Assembly: GCF_036669915.1 (NCBI RefSeq)
Contig: NC_089323.1
Coordinates: forward strand, 15,367,340-15,431,339
Length of the DNA: 64,000 nucleotides
Origin: Pocillopora verrucosa
Lineage: Eukaryota > Cnidaria > Anthozoa > Scleractinia > Pocilloporidae
Direction: 5' to 3'
Shown: in pieces, positions 11,254-24,400 of the stretch
Position numbering within the stretch: the stretch's first letter is position 1
How the letters are laid out: every line of letters begins with the position of its first letter
Notes under the pieces: generated by a model
Databases searched by the model: none
What the model was told of the DNA's origin: nothing
What the model saw: the letters and a program-made list of their open reading frames with translations, nothing else
Translations under genes and position numbers: made by a program

Positions 11254-13126
11254 TTGGGTAAGTTTTCCACTGTTGATTCCTGCAGCAACAAACCTAAGAA
11301 TCTCGCAATGACTTGTGGGTTACGAATGCAAAACCGCTGTGCATGGCATGACCAACTAAATAGGTCCGCAGTATGTGTACACAGAGGGGCGATTGTCAAC
11401 GACAGTTGATCGTAGACTTCCCACCACCGCATGACAATAAATGGTTTATTGCAATTTCCTGCAACATGAACAGTGTTTAGTTAGTGATCAATTTCTTTAT
11501 TCTCGTGACCTTAATGTGCGATTCAAGGGTGATATTGAAAGGAGAAATGAGATGTACATGTGGTCCCTTCTCGGATCAATCTTGGACAGTTCTAGACTAG
11601 ACTAATACCTCATTCACACCAAAGCTTAAACATGTTTTAGAGTTGTTTTGTTTAACACCGTTTAATTTTTTTTCTTTTAGATACTACTTAACCAAGTATT
11701 TTTTTGCTTAAATGTCAGTAGCACATTTCAAATGCAAGTTAGCAAGTACTTGAATCCTATGGGAAATTAAGTTTTTCAGTTCTCTGTTTATGATTTTCCT
11801 TCAGTAAAAACCAGTTTAACAAAACATATTTTGCTGGTGTGAATAGGGTATAAGTTTGCGTTCGAAAACTTTCATTTCGTTTTTTTGTTACTTAGATCAC
11901 TGAAATATAATAACAATGATTTGTTTATGAAACCTACTAGACATAATTTCTGAAAATGTCACAACCACTAAAAACAGAAAAATACAATTTTTAGTACACT
12001 GATTAACGGTAAAATTGTATTTCACCAATAACGTTCGTACCATAAACGCGTTGGTTTTGTTTAGTTTGAGTGCTATATTAGTACTTTGTTTCGAATGAAA
12101 AATGTGTTTAAGCCTCGAAGTTTGTAAAAAAAAAAAGATATTAATTAAAAAATAGGCGATCAAAATCATGTTCAGGATAGTATAGCATCACAAAGGCTTG
12201 GAATAATCTTTTATCACTTAATTCGAATCAGATTTTGCTAAGCACTGGTCGGTAGCTAGTTTGTGGTATGAAGCATATGAAATAAACATAACTGAACTAA
12301 GTTATATACTCGCTGAGACGGTCGCTTTATTGTGGAGAGTCTCGAATCGTTTATAAATTTCTGTAAAGCTTGAATATGATGAGAGGAAAGTATTTTTTTT
12401 AACGTATACAAAATTTTTTTGTGTATCTTAACTCGAGAGAGCTCGAACATCATGGCTCTAGAGCGCTGCTAAATAAAAAGCTTATTCTCTTTAGAGAAAA
12501 ACACGTCAATGTAAACGCAGTGTGTTCGACACGAGAAGAGGCAATTTTCCGGTTGTAGCTGGATTATCTGGTATTTACACAAGTCAGCCACATCTTGCCG
12601 TTTATCAATCAATTTTTTTTTGTGTTAGCCTTACAACAGACTTACAACAGATGGCTTTTATCTTCTAATCTTACATGGAATTCATTTGTTTTTCAATATA
12701 CACATATTCAATATACCATATGCGACAAGTGTTTTGAAATTTGATAAGTGACAGATATCAATGAACGGCGTGCTAAAGCAAATGTAAAACGCTTAAAAGC
12801 CAGAGTGACTCTTCTTTCAGATGCAATGGCGGAGTTTTTCCTGTAGTCACGGATTACCTTCATTGCTCATTTAAAGTAACTCTGAAAAACTTTCTAAACA
12901 ATTTTAAAATCCAATTGCTGCTAAGAGCTTCCAAAGGTAAGCGAGATGACTTCTTTATCGCTTTGTCATGGCGTCATAACTCATACCGAAGCAATTAGGA
13001 GGTTTTCTCGCAGTGTTTAACCAGATGATAATGAATATAGCTTTACTGACCGTTAACCAGTTTTGATATTATAATCTCCGAAGGACGAGGAACAGTTTAT
13101 AACCAAGTTAATGTTGAGAGAGACTA
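11254..13126. promoter_or_regulatory. Divergent intergenic region between IFT74 and the EF-hand gene
   Basis: Holds the unmapped remainder of the IFT74 5' UTR exon (upstream of 11253 on the minus strand) and the 5' UTR of the EF-hand gene (before 13127 on the plus strand). Both promoters must lie here. A fragment of the TTAA-type MITE sits near 11475-11555. No convincing TATA box or further coding exon was seen. Confidence 0.5.
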
Positions 13127-16100
13127 ATGGTAAGCGAAACTTGCTTATGTTTTTGATTCAAGCAGTCATTACTAATACTAAGCCACTAAAAATATAGTTA
13201 TCGCTGTCTGAAACAATTTGCTTTCTGTTAAAGAGAGCTTTTACAGCAGTTAAGTTGACCCGTTTCAATTGTCTTAACCTCTGTAAAATGGTTGAAAATT
13301 CATTGTTAATCATATTTTAGCTTTTAAAAATATTCATAACGTTTTAGGCGTCAGAATATCGAGACTAGAGCATTTAGCAAAATGAAAAATGATGGGAAAC
13401 ATGGAAGTTGGAATAGACTTTTGTCCTAAAGATATTAAGACAATAGAGTTTATGTTCTTGATCATAAATATCTTTTCGGCCCTTCCCAGAATTATTTTAA
13501 CCCTCACCTAGCAGCTCGGACTTAAAGAATTGTGTTGAGCCCAAAACATATTTATGCCCAAAGCTTAAAAACATGACAACAAAACAATCTAAACACCCAC
13601 GCAAGCGTGTGAGCATTTTAGCCTGCTAAATTCTCTATTTTGGCCCGCGAAATGCTCTATAATGTCTAACAAAGTGATATTAATTTCATTTTTTACACGG
13701 TGCTTTGGGTAAAAACAGAGATAATTGAAATAGCCTAAAAATTAAGTTCTCTCTGGAAAGAAACAGACACGAAAGCTGTCGTATTTCTTGCAGATGTTCT
13801 GAGTCATATGCCAGTAAGGCGAGTTAACACAACTTTGCATATAAATTTACCCGCTTAGCCATCAATAAACGGAAAAATGCAATAATTATGGGAAAGGGTA
13901 TGAACAGTTTGTGGCAAAAATGGGTAATACCATCAGCCGCGTAAGTTCAAAACCAAGTAAATTCCCTGCAGTTTTAGCATAAGCGATCTTCACGAAATTC
14001 TGGGTTCCTGTTTTCCATCATATGGTATATTTATTATACATAAACCATATTTTTTATTGACTGATCGAAAGGGCAAATGGTGAATAATTAGAATAAAAAG
14101 ATTGTTAATAAGTTAACTTTGATGAAACGAAGCAGAAAAAAATTATTCATTTATCTATCTCAAGAACATTTGTGTCACGTCGATTTTCAAGTAGTGGTAA
14201 ACTACTTTGAAATTCATATTGCTTAAAAATTCGATAAAGCCTTCGGGCGGTAATTTTATTTGCGATCCAAAGAGAGATAATTACATGGCGACCGTCACTT
14301 AAAGAGACTCGCCCTGTTAAAAACGCATTTCAGTCGACCTAAAGATGGTCATTTACGTTGCTGCTTCTAAGAGGGTCTTCCAAAGTATCCATGACTACCC
14401 TGATGCTTTCCAGCTGCTCATTAGAACACAATGCATAAAACATTTTGGTCGCCTGCAAGAACATTTTTCTCTTAAAAACCTACCTGAAGGTATTTTAATT
14501 TAAAAAGAAGTTTAATTCAATTCGTAATCAAAAATTCCCAAAATATTATAATTTAGCTCTTTTAAACGACATAATTTCGATTGCTCTCACAAGACAACTT
14601 TGGTTCCATCGTCCTTTCTCTTTCTACGGAGGCAAGAAGGAAGTGGACCCTGGGGCTCCAAAGATAGAAATAAATAGCTGTTACTTGATCGGAAACAAAC
14701 ACGCCGATGGGATTGCGTCTGAAGTTTAAATAACCACGAGTTAAATAGTCTTATTGGGGGAGAAAGTTTTCTGTCGGATACAGAAAAATTTGAAGGAGGT
14801 GTGTTGTCTGACTTGAGAAAATATCATGAAAGGAAGTCGCTTAATCTGTGCTTAATCATCTCCATTAGTTTAAAGACAAGACCTGAATTTATGTTATGTC
14901 GTACCATCTTGATTTCGTGTCCGTAGGAAAAACTTACACAGCAGGAAATTGAAGGTTAGTCCAGTTGTTCCTTTTCAGGAAGTACTGACTCATCAGGTTA
15001 AACAACACTTTTTCAAATCTTATTTGACCTTCTTCCTTGAAGTAGTCTGAATACTTAGTTACTCCGGTGATGTCACTCTATTTAAAAAACTAACAAGAGC
15101 ACTTGAAATTACCATGAATAGAGATACTAGGCACGAGCACAGGACGAAATTGCAAGAATCCGTAAACGGAAACGTGGCAGAAACATGTTAAACCGTTCTG
15201 GAAACACGACGGATAACCTGTGTTTCCGTTACCGGTTTCGTGACGTTTTCTCGCGTTTCCGTTGCTGCGTATACAACGGAACCGGACCACTTTTTGTGCA
15301 TGTTAAACATAACGGAAACATGGAGTTGCATGTTTCCGCCACGTTTCAAAAATACGGAAACATGTGATTTCGTCCTATGGAGGTATTTATGCGAGACTCG
15401 TTCCTCTTTGCTGAACGGATTTTCACCACGTTTCTTTCTAAAAAACCGAGCTTTAAAGCCAAACAGGAAAGTGCAGGACTTTGTTGTTTATCAAATACAA
15501 GGCCAGATGCTAATTTAGGCTCTCCAGTTTTGTTTACACGTCCCGCCTGAAACTCCACTGAATTTTCAATTGGAAAGCAAGATAAATTCAATATAATTAC
15601 TCATTAACATTCAATTTCCTAATAGAATACGTCGAGGCGTTCAGATGCTTTGACCTGAATGAAAACGGTCAGTTATCCACAAAGGAACTAAAGTATGCTA
15701 TGCGCATGCTTGGCTTGAACCCAACCGATCACGAAGTTCAGGAACTTGTGAACGACTTGGACTACGACGGTGAGAATAGCCGGAATATTGCTTCTTCTGC
15801 AGTGGCTAAAAGAGTTTGACAATGGGCTAAAAGTGCTTTGCATTTGAAATATTTTGGCTTTACAAGCTTATTGCTGTTCTAAATATGTGTTTATTGGTGG
15901 CTTTCATCGTCACGCAGTCGAAATCTCAAAATCTATGGAGTGCCTGACGCCAAGAGAGTGAATTATTTGAAAATATTGATACATAAACAATTTTAGGTAC
16001 GCCGTGTTAGTGCCCATCCAAGATAGGCACCAAAATTTAACGGTCCGATAGCTTAGCACCTTTCTATTTTGATGTACTAGCACTTGGCGACAAAGACGAG

Positions 16101-18666
16101 CTGGAAAATGAAAAGACGAATGAAACAGAAAATGGCAAACGGCGAAAAAGGAAGAAGTCGAGGGAAGACGAGAAAATGCAAGGAGAAAAATGGACAAAGG
16201 ACGACTTTCCGATTTGTAAGCATAATTCTAATCTTTCACTGAAGCAGTTTTCATTTGAGACTCGAAAGTAATCCGGGGTTGCGTTGGTTTTGTCTCACTT
16301 TGCTCCGTGACTGGCTGAGAAAACTCGCGCCATTCTCTCAACCAATCAGATCTAACACTAAAAGCAAAAGCATTTTGGGTCACATGCATTTCCCGCGCCA
16401 CAGGTAGTTTGTTGTTATTTTGAGCTCTTTATTTATTTATTTATTTATTTAGCTTTGCCTAACTAGAATACAATTATACTTATATGCATAAAAATTATTA
16501 CGGCAGGGAGACCACTACAACTTATCCAATTACAGTGGATTCCTCGTTAATGATTACTGATAACTAAAGCTACTCATATATAGAACGAGAAAAATAAAAC
16601 CGGAAACAAAAGTTCAAAGTGCTAGAAGCAGCACGACGGTGGACATAGGGGAGTCCTCGCTATGTTGCAGCTGGGACAGATTGTTCTCCAGGTTCTGATG
16701 TCGTCAAGGTCATTCAGAGCTAAAGCGTTATTGTATTATTGAAGTAATGAACGATTATTCTTTCTGCTTTTGTCATTAATTTGCTCTGTTTGGCTGCTCC
16801 GATTACGTTGGTTTTGGTTTTGTGACAATCAATCGAAAAGCGCTCGATAGCTTAGGTCCTATAGCTAAGGGATCAGGAAAAGGTGAGGGGAGGATTCGAT
16901 GCAGGATTTAAAATTTACCTTAATGATTCTACCCCCCCCCCCCCACCCCCTTATTGACAGTTAATTGGCAGTCAATTTCTTCAATCCACCATCTCTATTG
17001 TTTGCGACCCCACCCCTACCCCCCTAGACGATCCTGTAATAATGACCACCCTTAGTATAAGTTTTGAAATAAAAAATTCCATCGAAGATGAGAAGCAAAT
17101 GCTTTATGAACAAGAATGGAACCCGTTGCAAAGGAGAAAAAGTTGTAAAAATCCTCCAATCCCCCTCCTCCCCCCCCCCACGGGAATCACTAGAGACCGG
17201 CCCATAATGATCTCAGTGATAACGGTGATTATCTATAATAGTAATAAATTTGATGAAGATGATGATAATAATTATGAAGGAAAGTTTTCTTAGAAATAAT
17301 TGTGATTTTATCTCTAAGATGAGGGCGCTATAGATTTTAAAAAATTTGTCAACTTGATGGAAAAACAGCGAAGTATGATGCAGGACGACGAGGCCGCCAT
17401 GTTGTTCACTGTATTCGATTCTGACCATCGTGGCTTCATTGAAGGAAAGACAATCAAGAGATCGCTGCATTTTCTGGAAGATGTCCCCACCGACGAGATA
17501 AACGAAATACTGGCGATGACAAAACTTTCGGATGACCGGAAGATAACTATGGAAGGTATCTAATCCACCTTGTTATGATTGTGAGCCAGAAAGAAAACTG
17601 TCAGTCGGCCAGTTAGTCAAACATTAAGCCAGTCTGCTTGCCAATCTGTTCATTAGTTATTCAACAGTCAATCAATCATTAATTCGGAAAATAAGTTGGT
17701 TAAGTTGACAGGCGCTGAAGTCAGTCAGTCATTCATTCATGCTGTCAGTCAATCTATCAATCGGTTATTGAACAGACACTCATTCACCAAATAAGTCAGT
17801 CAGTCAGTCACTCGTAAGTCAGTCAGTCAGAGTTAGTCAGTCATTTATTCATGCACTCAGTCAATCTATCAATCGGTTATTGAACAGACACTCATTCACC
17901 AAATAAGTCAGTCAGTCAGTCGCTCGTAAGTCAGTCATTTATTCATGCACTCAGTCAATCTGTCAATCGGTTATTGAACAGTCACTCATTCACCAAGTCT
18001 ATGCGTCAGTCAGCCAGTCAGTCGGCCGATCAATGAGTCAGCTAGTAAGTCTGTTTACTATGTCTCAGATTGTACGTGATCTGATTGGTCAATCTAAATT
18101 CAAAAGTTTGTCTGAATTGAAACAACCCCCCTATATTTAAACTCAGAGATCTAACAAATATCTTACTAACAGTTTTTCCTCGGTCCGCACTGTTAATGAA
18201 AGAACCTCGTTTTTCCAATCGCATTTATGGCCCGAATGCTTGTTTCTTGGGCCATAAATCCAATTGGTAAAAACTTGGTTCTTATGTCACAGCGCACCAC
18301 TCAAAGTCGGTCAGTGACAATTTCAGTGAGATAGTCACCCATCCGTTAAGTCAATTTATCAGTCTATTAGACAGTCAGTCAGTCAGTCAGTAGTCAGTCA
18401 GTCAGCCAGTCAGTCAGTCAGCTAGTCAGCCAGACAGTCAGTCAGTCAGTCAGCCAGTCAGCCAGTCAGCCACTCAGTCAGCCAGCTAGTCAGCCAGTCA
18501 GTCGTCAGTTAGTCAGTCATTTTTATCAATCAGTCAGTCAGTCAGTCATTTTTCAGTTATCCAGTCAAGAAATGATTAAACTTCTACTGCTGTTTAATTT
18601 TCAGAGTTTGTGACCAACTTTCTTTCACCTCTGATACTGAAGGAAGAGAACAGTGAGATGCTCTGA
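13127..18666 (+). CDS. Centrin/calmodulin-like EF-hand protein, 157 aa
   Basis: Exons: 13127-13129 (ATG only, then a GTAAGC donor), 14927-14954, 15626-15769, 17319-17555, 18605-18666. They total 474 nt with every phase matching and end at TGA 18664-18666. The N-terminus MEKLTQQEIEEYVEAF is the typical centrin/calmodulin approach to EF1. EF1 (residues 20-31) is canonical: D20, N22, N24, Q26, S28, E31. EF2 (56-67) has Lys at loop position 12, EF3 (92-103) has Thr at position 12, and EF4 (about 126-137) is badly degenerate, so probably only EF1 binds Ca2+. The length fits centrins, and divergent linkage to a ciliary gene is suggestive, but I cannot assign an orthologue; a calmodulin-like or testis/cilium EF-hand protein is equally possible. 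The first two exons are the least certain, resting on phase and sequence logic. Confidence 0.8.
15141..15376. mobile_element. MITE-like element with AGGACGAAAT terminal inverted repeats
   Basis: Left end AGGACGAAAT (15141-15150), right end ATTTCGTCCT (15367-15376). The interior is built of repeated CGGAAAC / GTTTCCG words in both orientations, so it would fold strongly. No transposase. It lies in the intron before the EF1 exon; short ORFs across it are repeat artefacts. Confidence 0.65.
16270..16860. repeat. Dispersed repeat with CCAATCAGA and CCCGCGC boxes
   Basis: Contains ACTCGCGCCATTCTC, CAACCAATCAGATC, CATTTCCCGCGCC and TTTGTGACAATCAATCGAAA in order. The same ordered words recur at 38860-39090 and, more diverged, at 54590-54800. 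An ATTT microsatellite run (16432-16452) interrupts it. Identity unknown; it behaves as a dispersed non-coding family. Confidence 0.5.
17590..18570. repeat. GTCA-core minisatellite in the last intron of the EF-hand gene
   Basis: About 1 kb dominated by AGTCAGTC words. Near 17725-18000 there is a higher-order unit of roughly 100 bp, about three copies (TTATTCATGCACTCAGTCAATC, then CGGTTATTGAACAG and CACTCATTCACC). At 18370-18550 it is simple (AGTC)n. The central part 18030-18300 is unrelated, with a small inverted repeat around GGGCCATAAAT. Confidence 0.85.
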
Positions 18667-21454
18667 TCTGGCATGCGTAACTGAAAAGCAAAAGTCTCTA
18701 GTGTTTAGTTTTTCTTTTATTTAACTTTATAATGCTAGAAATACCCCCCCAAAAAATTGGAATGTTTTAAGCTATTTTGAAAAAGTAAAACGTTGAGTAA
18801 TCTACGATGACGTGAGTAGCCCATAGAGCGAAAATTGTCTGGCATTTTGGTTTAGTGAATTAGCTTTCTTTCAAAACATTTATTTCAATAATTTTTCTTA
18901 ATGGATAGATTTAAGTGGGAGAGAGCTTTTGCTTTCATTTTATTTGTGTAATATAAACAACATTTTTGGTAGATGCAAACCCCTGTTTCTTGTAGCAAAT
19001 TGATTTTTATTCCGAGCAAGAGATGAAGACACTCTGTTGGACATTAAAGAACTTCATTCTCACATTAGGTTTTTTGAGAACTCAAATAATGAAAATTTTT
19101 TTTTAAGTAAGAAGTTAAATGCTATAGCAATGTTTCATTAATAAAATTCAATAAAATAGAGGGTCGAAATACATCGGACAAATGTTACGCTTTAAATGTA
19201 ATATTTTGAAAGGGGAGTGACAAAAATCATCTGAAAAACTTTTGAAAAAAAAAAGAATAATATATAAAACAGTTAGCCAATTAAAAATATCACGATATCT
19301 GAGGAGTTGCAGCAGCTAAGCTTTTGAGTTAATTTCAAAAATTTACTGCTGTCATCCAAGAGTTGCGTTTTAAGTTTCATATAGAGAAGATGATTCCAAA
19401 ATAAGAGTTTATTTCTTCTTGCGGCAAGTACTTAAGGACATTATTTTAACCGAACATGATCAATATTTCATTACGTTGAATTGGATCAAGAAGGTTTCCT
19501 TATGAAATGCGGATATTTAATAACTTTGGTTAAAGAACTTATGTAAATTTTTACTACCTGTATTCTCCATTGCGTCTCTGGTGATTTATTTTGCAAATTA
19601 TTTAACTGATGCGAAATGAAGCTAATAATCCTTGTTTTATCTGCATTCAGTTAATATTTTCACTCCATCTAAACGCTACATCTTTCAAGCGTGCTTTGTA
19701 GAGGCACTTCACATATGGGCAGTGATTTTCGCAGAACAACCGTTGGTTAGAGAAAAAATCGTCGTTGAATGTGATTCTTTTATTTGCGGCCGTTTTTAGC
19801 CAAGAATTTTGTGGTTTATCACACTGAAATTCTGCAAAAGGTAAGATTTCTTCGCAGATTATCGCTTGAAGTTCAATAAATACAGAAGTAGACTTGCCAA
19901 ATAATAGTGTACAGATAAAACTTAGCGGTTTTGAACTGTTCCTCTTCCTGGTTGAATTAGGAGCTATTCCTTTGCCCTAAAACTTACGAATGATACGGTA
20001 ACGTTGGGTAAAATTTAAACTATTATAAAATCAATTTATTACGCCATCGTAATGAAAAAAAGAATATGGAAAAAAACCGACATGACTCTTAGTTCAAAAC
20101 GACCCTAAGCAAAAACGATATTCTCATCGAAAAGGTTTTCAAGTTTTGCTATTGCTTCTCAAAAATGTGTTTGAATTAGGGAATAGATTTTGTATCGCTT
20201 TTCGGGAGACCACAGAAATCTCCTGCTGCGTTTGAAATGACTGGAATACGTCGAATTTTATTTGTAAAAACATGCGCAGCTATTTAAAAAACGCTAAATG
20301 AAAATAGTTCGACAACATCTGCGAAAATTGGACCCAAGCAAAATAGCTCTTGATAAAGTTCTAATTTTCTAGACAATGCGGAGACACAATATTTAGGGAA
20401 ATTTTCTTTTGCCCTTCTTAAGTGAATCACTATCACAAACAACTAACAAGGTGGAGTAATTGATCAGCCAATCACCGCGTCACAACGCAACGCTCTAAAA
20501 TAGCACAAATCAACGTTTTAACACCGTAAGAACAGGATAAGCTTGCTTTGATTTCTATAATTACGTCGGAAAATATACCATATATGGAATTATCTTCGAC
20601 GGAATCTGTTCACGTCTATTTAAGGCGCTGATGGTTGTTTCAGGACAAACATAATTATGTAATTCCATCAAATAACAGATAGATAAATGAATGTTATAGT
20701 TTTGCTTCCTCTTGTTATATTTAGCTTTTGAAACATCACGGAAAATCCCGCAGGAGGGAAGATGAAAAGTAAGCTTAACCTTGTTTCCAGGGTCCTCTCT
20801 CGTTCTTCCTTGGGAGGACCCTGGAAATGAGGTTGAAGTAAGCCACGTTTTTACGCACAGCGACATTGACGAGTTGATTAAAACTCGTGTTGCCGAAAAA
20901 TTTCTGTACACATTAAGTAATTATATATTAAGTAAATATTGAATAATAGTTCTTTGATAATGGTATAGTTTTTATTGTCCTGCCTGCACATGTAAATCAT
21001 CATTTTTTTGATGCTTGAGATAAAGAAACTGGGCTGAGCAGGCGTAAAGACATGACACGCCTTATCTCGTCGTTAATCGTTTCCTGTCACTTAATTCCTT
21101 CTCTGCACGAGCCCTAACGGGTGGTTATTGGTTTGGTAAAGCCTCATGAAATCAACAGGCTACTGACGGGAATTCAAAAGCCTCTATTTCTGAGTTCCGC
21201 AAGAAACCGCTGTCCAATAATGAGCATTTCTGCGTTCTCAGCCGAATACTTGTTGTAGGAAAGCTTATTTTAGTTTCTCATTCAAATAAAAGCGTTTTTG
21301 ACGAGTAAGATTTTTTGTTTGGTGTGCTTTGGCCTACTTTTTGAAACTTTGGGGGTTTGAAAGTGAAAAATTGTCTTGAATTTTTCTTACTCAGTTCAAA
21401 AATGTTCAACGCATTTATTTTTTGTAAGGCCTTGGGTATTTTTTTCTCCTCAGT
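18667..21454 (+). other. Region upstream of channel gene A, duplicated upstream of gene B
   Basis: No coding exon. From about 18940 it matches 28730 onward. Close blocks are 19470-19550 with 29260-29340, 20455-20520 with 30230-30300, and 20590-20650 with 30360-30415. The intervening parts align loosely. Position 20780-20850 carries a small foldback (GTTTCCAGGGTCCTC and its complement) that is absent from copy B. The region just before the ATG resembles a splice acceptor (CTCCTCAG), so a 5' UTR exon probably lies in the conserved block. Confidence 0.6.
20455..20660 (+). promoter_or_regulatory. Candidate promoter of channel gene A
   Basis: The block most conserved with copy B. It contains GATCAGCCAATCAC (CCAAT-type box, 20461-20474), CAAATCAACGTTTTAACACC, and CGTCTATTTAAGGCGCTG with a TATA-like TATTTAAG at 20617-20624. 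An initiator-like TTTCAGGA follows about 25 bases downstream. The spacing is slightly short for a classical TATA/Inr pair. Confidence 0.5.
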
Positions 21455-24400
21455 ATGGATACGTTTCTGCAGGGATGGCTTATACCCCTCCTATTAATGA
21501 AATATCATGGAAACTGGTGAGTCTCTAATTTACTAGATAGATTGCACACTTGCCATAATCTCGTGCACGGATCCTCCTGTGTAACTGTAACTGAAATGTT
21601 ATACCCGCTTGGCCGTGAATGGTTTGGTTAAGAGACTACACTTGCCATCGTTAGGGGAGTTCTCAGGAGTGTTTTCTCACCCACTCATTCTCTCTCACGA
21701 TTCACTCTGACTTTACAACAGTAACCTACGAGCAGGCCATCATTATCAGCGTTGCAGGAAGTACGTTTCTCCACTCACTAGAAGAATTAAGACGGGTCGG
21801 AGAGAGTTTTACCGGGAGTCTGGTACTATTATCAGTGCCAGACCCCTTGCAGTCCTATCTGTGGCTCGCGTTGCTGAAGCTCTTATACTTTTTCGGGGGC
21901 GAAGAAACGCTTGTGCTGAAGCATTAGTAAAGGGGGCCTGGTCCTAGGCTATAACAACAGGGAAATAGACAAGTAGTACTTTAATATTTCAACTGGAATT
22001 TGATGGTATGGCCTTTTTTTTCGTTATGAGGGGTATGGCCTCTTTTTTCGTTACGAGGGGTATGGCCTTTTTTTTCGTTATGAGGGGTATGGCCTTTTGT
22101 TTTCGTTATACCTTACTTTTTCTCGAGTGAAAGGACATTTAAAAGCTCCTATTCTCCTAGAGGGGATTTTTTGCAAATGATAAAGTCTCGTTCAGAACCT
22201 CTACAGTCTCAATAACACACGACAGTTAGAGTCGAATACGGAGTCCTAAGCTTGACAAAACAAGCAGTTCAGTTTTCATCTGATTATGCTTATGACTCTG
22301 ATTTTTTTGAGCGAGTGAGCTCAAGATTGTAATAGGTGCAAGCGGCAAGAACCAAACAATTACAATGCGGGTTTTCAGGCCATCTGTTGGCTTACGATTC
22401 CAACAATTCAGTTTTCACAATCAAAGGCGACAGGGTCCTGAACCGTATCTGCGCTCTGCTTTCGATTCGCCGGATCTCATCCGGCTACGCCAGCTCTGAA
22501 CATCAACCTTAAAGTTTTAGCTCCTAGCTTGAACAGTTGAAGAACATTTGTTTGTTTCTGTTTAATTAAGTCCTCCTGACTACCTTCTTGTTCACTTTAA
22601 TTATAGCAATGAGATATCTCACTTTGACAGAACAGAGATAGCCAATGCCACGTTCATTTTGGATAGTATCCTGGAAGATAATGATTACGACAAAAACACC
22701 AGACCCCGAGTAGGACGTAAGTCTCTCCGATGATCTGTGAAAAACTCCTCTCTTAATCAGCCTGTGTAGCCGTCCTCTAAGTTTCCTTTTATGGAAGACG
22801 GAGGAGGGTGAACCGCGCAAGGGCATAGGGCGAGAGAAAGTAAAAAAAGTGGTCCGTAGGTTACTTCTTTACTCCAGAACTGATCAACATGTAACCTCTT
22901 CTCAAAAATCCATATTTCAGCCAAGAAGCAGGTGACTAAAATAGACAACCTCATCAGCTAGGGGTGTTATTTCGATAAAACGCCGAACACTGGAGGTTAT
23001 AGGGAAATATTTGACAATTAGAAGGGAGGAATTGTAATCTTATTTTGGGATTTACAATAAGAGGAATAACATCTAGTAGATTAACTACTCCGGGGAGTAA
23101 GTGAGTGTTACCATGGAAACAAATTAATGGTGTCTATTGTGTTACCTCGTAATTTTAATGGGAAAGGAGTCACGATATGATCTCAACTCTTAAAAGCTCG
23201 TGCGTGACAGATTTTTTTCCCTGACCAGGATTATCATTAAAAATAGATGAATAATTAATGCAAACTGAAAAAAGAAATAAAAATTTATCTTTTTTTCCTT
23301 AGAGAAACCAGTTATAGTGTATCTCAGTATGGCAATTCAATCTTTTACAAATATTAAGGAATCTAATATGGTGAGTAATTTGTTTAATATATTTAACATT
23401 AGATTACTTTAGGTTTTAGTTTCTATGTATTTGCAGTTTAGTTTATCAATTCTTCCACTGTACACTTGTGGATAAAAATCACTCTTCAGGCTTCTAATCC
23501 TACAAGTTTTTCAATTCTAGCTGACTTGCGTGGATCATTTCTTACTTGAATATTATCCAAAGGTCGTAAATTCTCATTTAATGTCAATAATTATAATCAG
23601 ATATCTGATTATAATTATTGACATTAGATGAGAATTTATGACCTGTGGATCCCTGTATGGGGACAAAAAACCCTTCAAATTAATTTCATATCCACCCATC
23701 ATATGGATTTTCAGCTCACTTGGTAGTACCGCCCAACTAGCAAGGTTTGGAGAAGCATGGGTTGGAATCCATACTGTTCATCTGCGAGGAACACATATTT
23801 ACTTAGAGATAAATCATTGTTAAAAATCATACGATTAACTCGAATACGATTAATGGAAGCCAAAAGAGAAGGAGTTTGTCAGCTTTAGAGTTAAATAGGC
23901 CATCAAGAACAATAAACGCCACTTATTTCTCGATAGGAGTTCACAACATCAATGTTCTTGCGCCAAGAGTGGAATGACAGAAGATTAGCGCATCATGACA
24001 ACGGCATGTTACCTGTCCAAGGCAAAGATGTGCAGAAAATATGGCGTCCAGACACTTACTTCACAAACATGAACGACTATAAGTTGTACGAGGACAATCA
24101 ACTGGCTCTGATATCAAGATTTGGATATGTCTACTATAGTTCAAGGTGAACTGAGACAACATGTCATGGTGGACACGAACGAACAGATCCTTTTTCCAAT
24201 ATGGCGACGGAAAATGACAACCACTAAGTATTGAACTAGACCAGGAAATGGTTAAAATACATAATTTTAAAGGTTTTTTTTCATTTGGTATCTCAGGAAA
24301 TATTCACTGTCGTACCCTTTTAATTTTTTTTGGTATGCGTGGCCTTGTAATTTTTAATAGACCTCAAAAAGCACCATTTTCATTGGTAAATCTCAATTAT

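Noticed and set aside
11187..11432. Open frame beginning MRWWEVYDQ as the IFT74 N-terminus
   Set aside because: It reads through the GTAAGT donor in a frame that does not match the Gly/Pro-rich IFT74 N-terminus; the split ATG model fits phase and family.
15185..15518. Overlapping open frames with repeated Gly-Asn-Thr words
   Set aside because: They lie inside the AGGACGAAAT foldback element and reflect its CGGAAAC repeats.
17700..18560. Regular AGTC spacing suggesting a CRISPR-like array
   Set aside because: The units are a simple tetranucleotide and a roughly 100-bp minisatellite with no unique spacers, in a eukaryotic intron.
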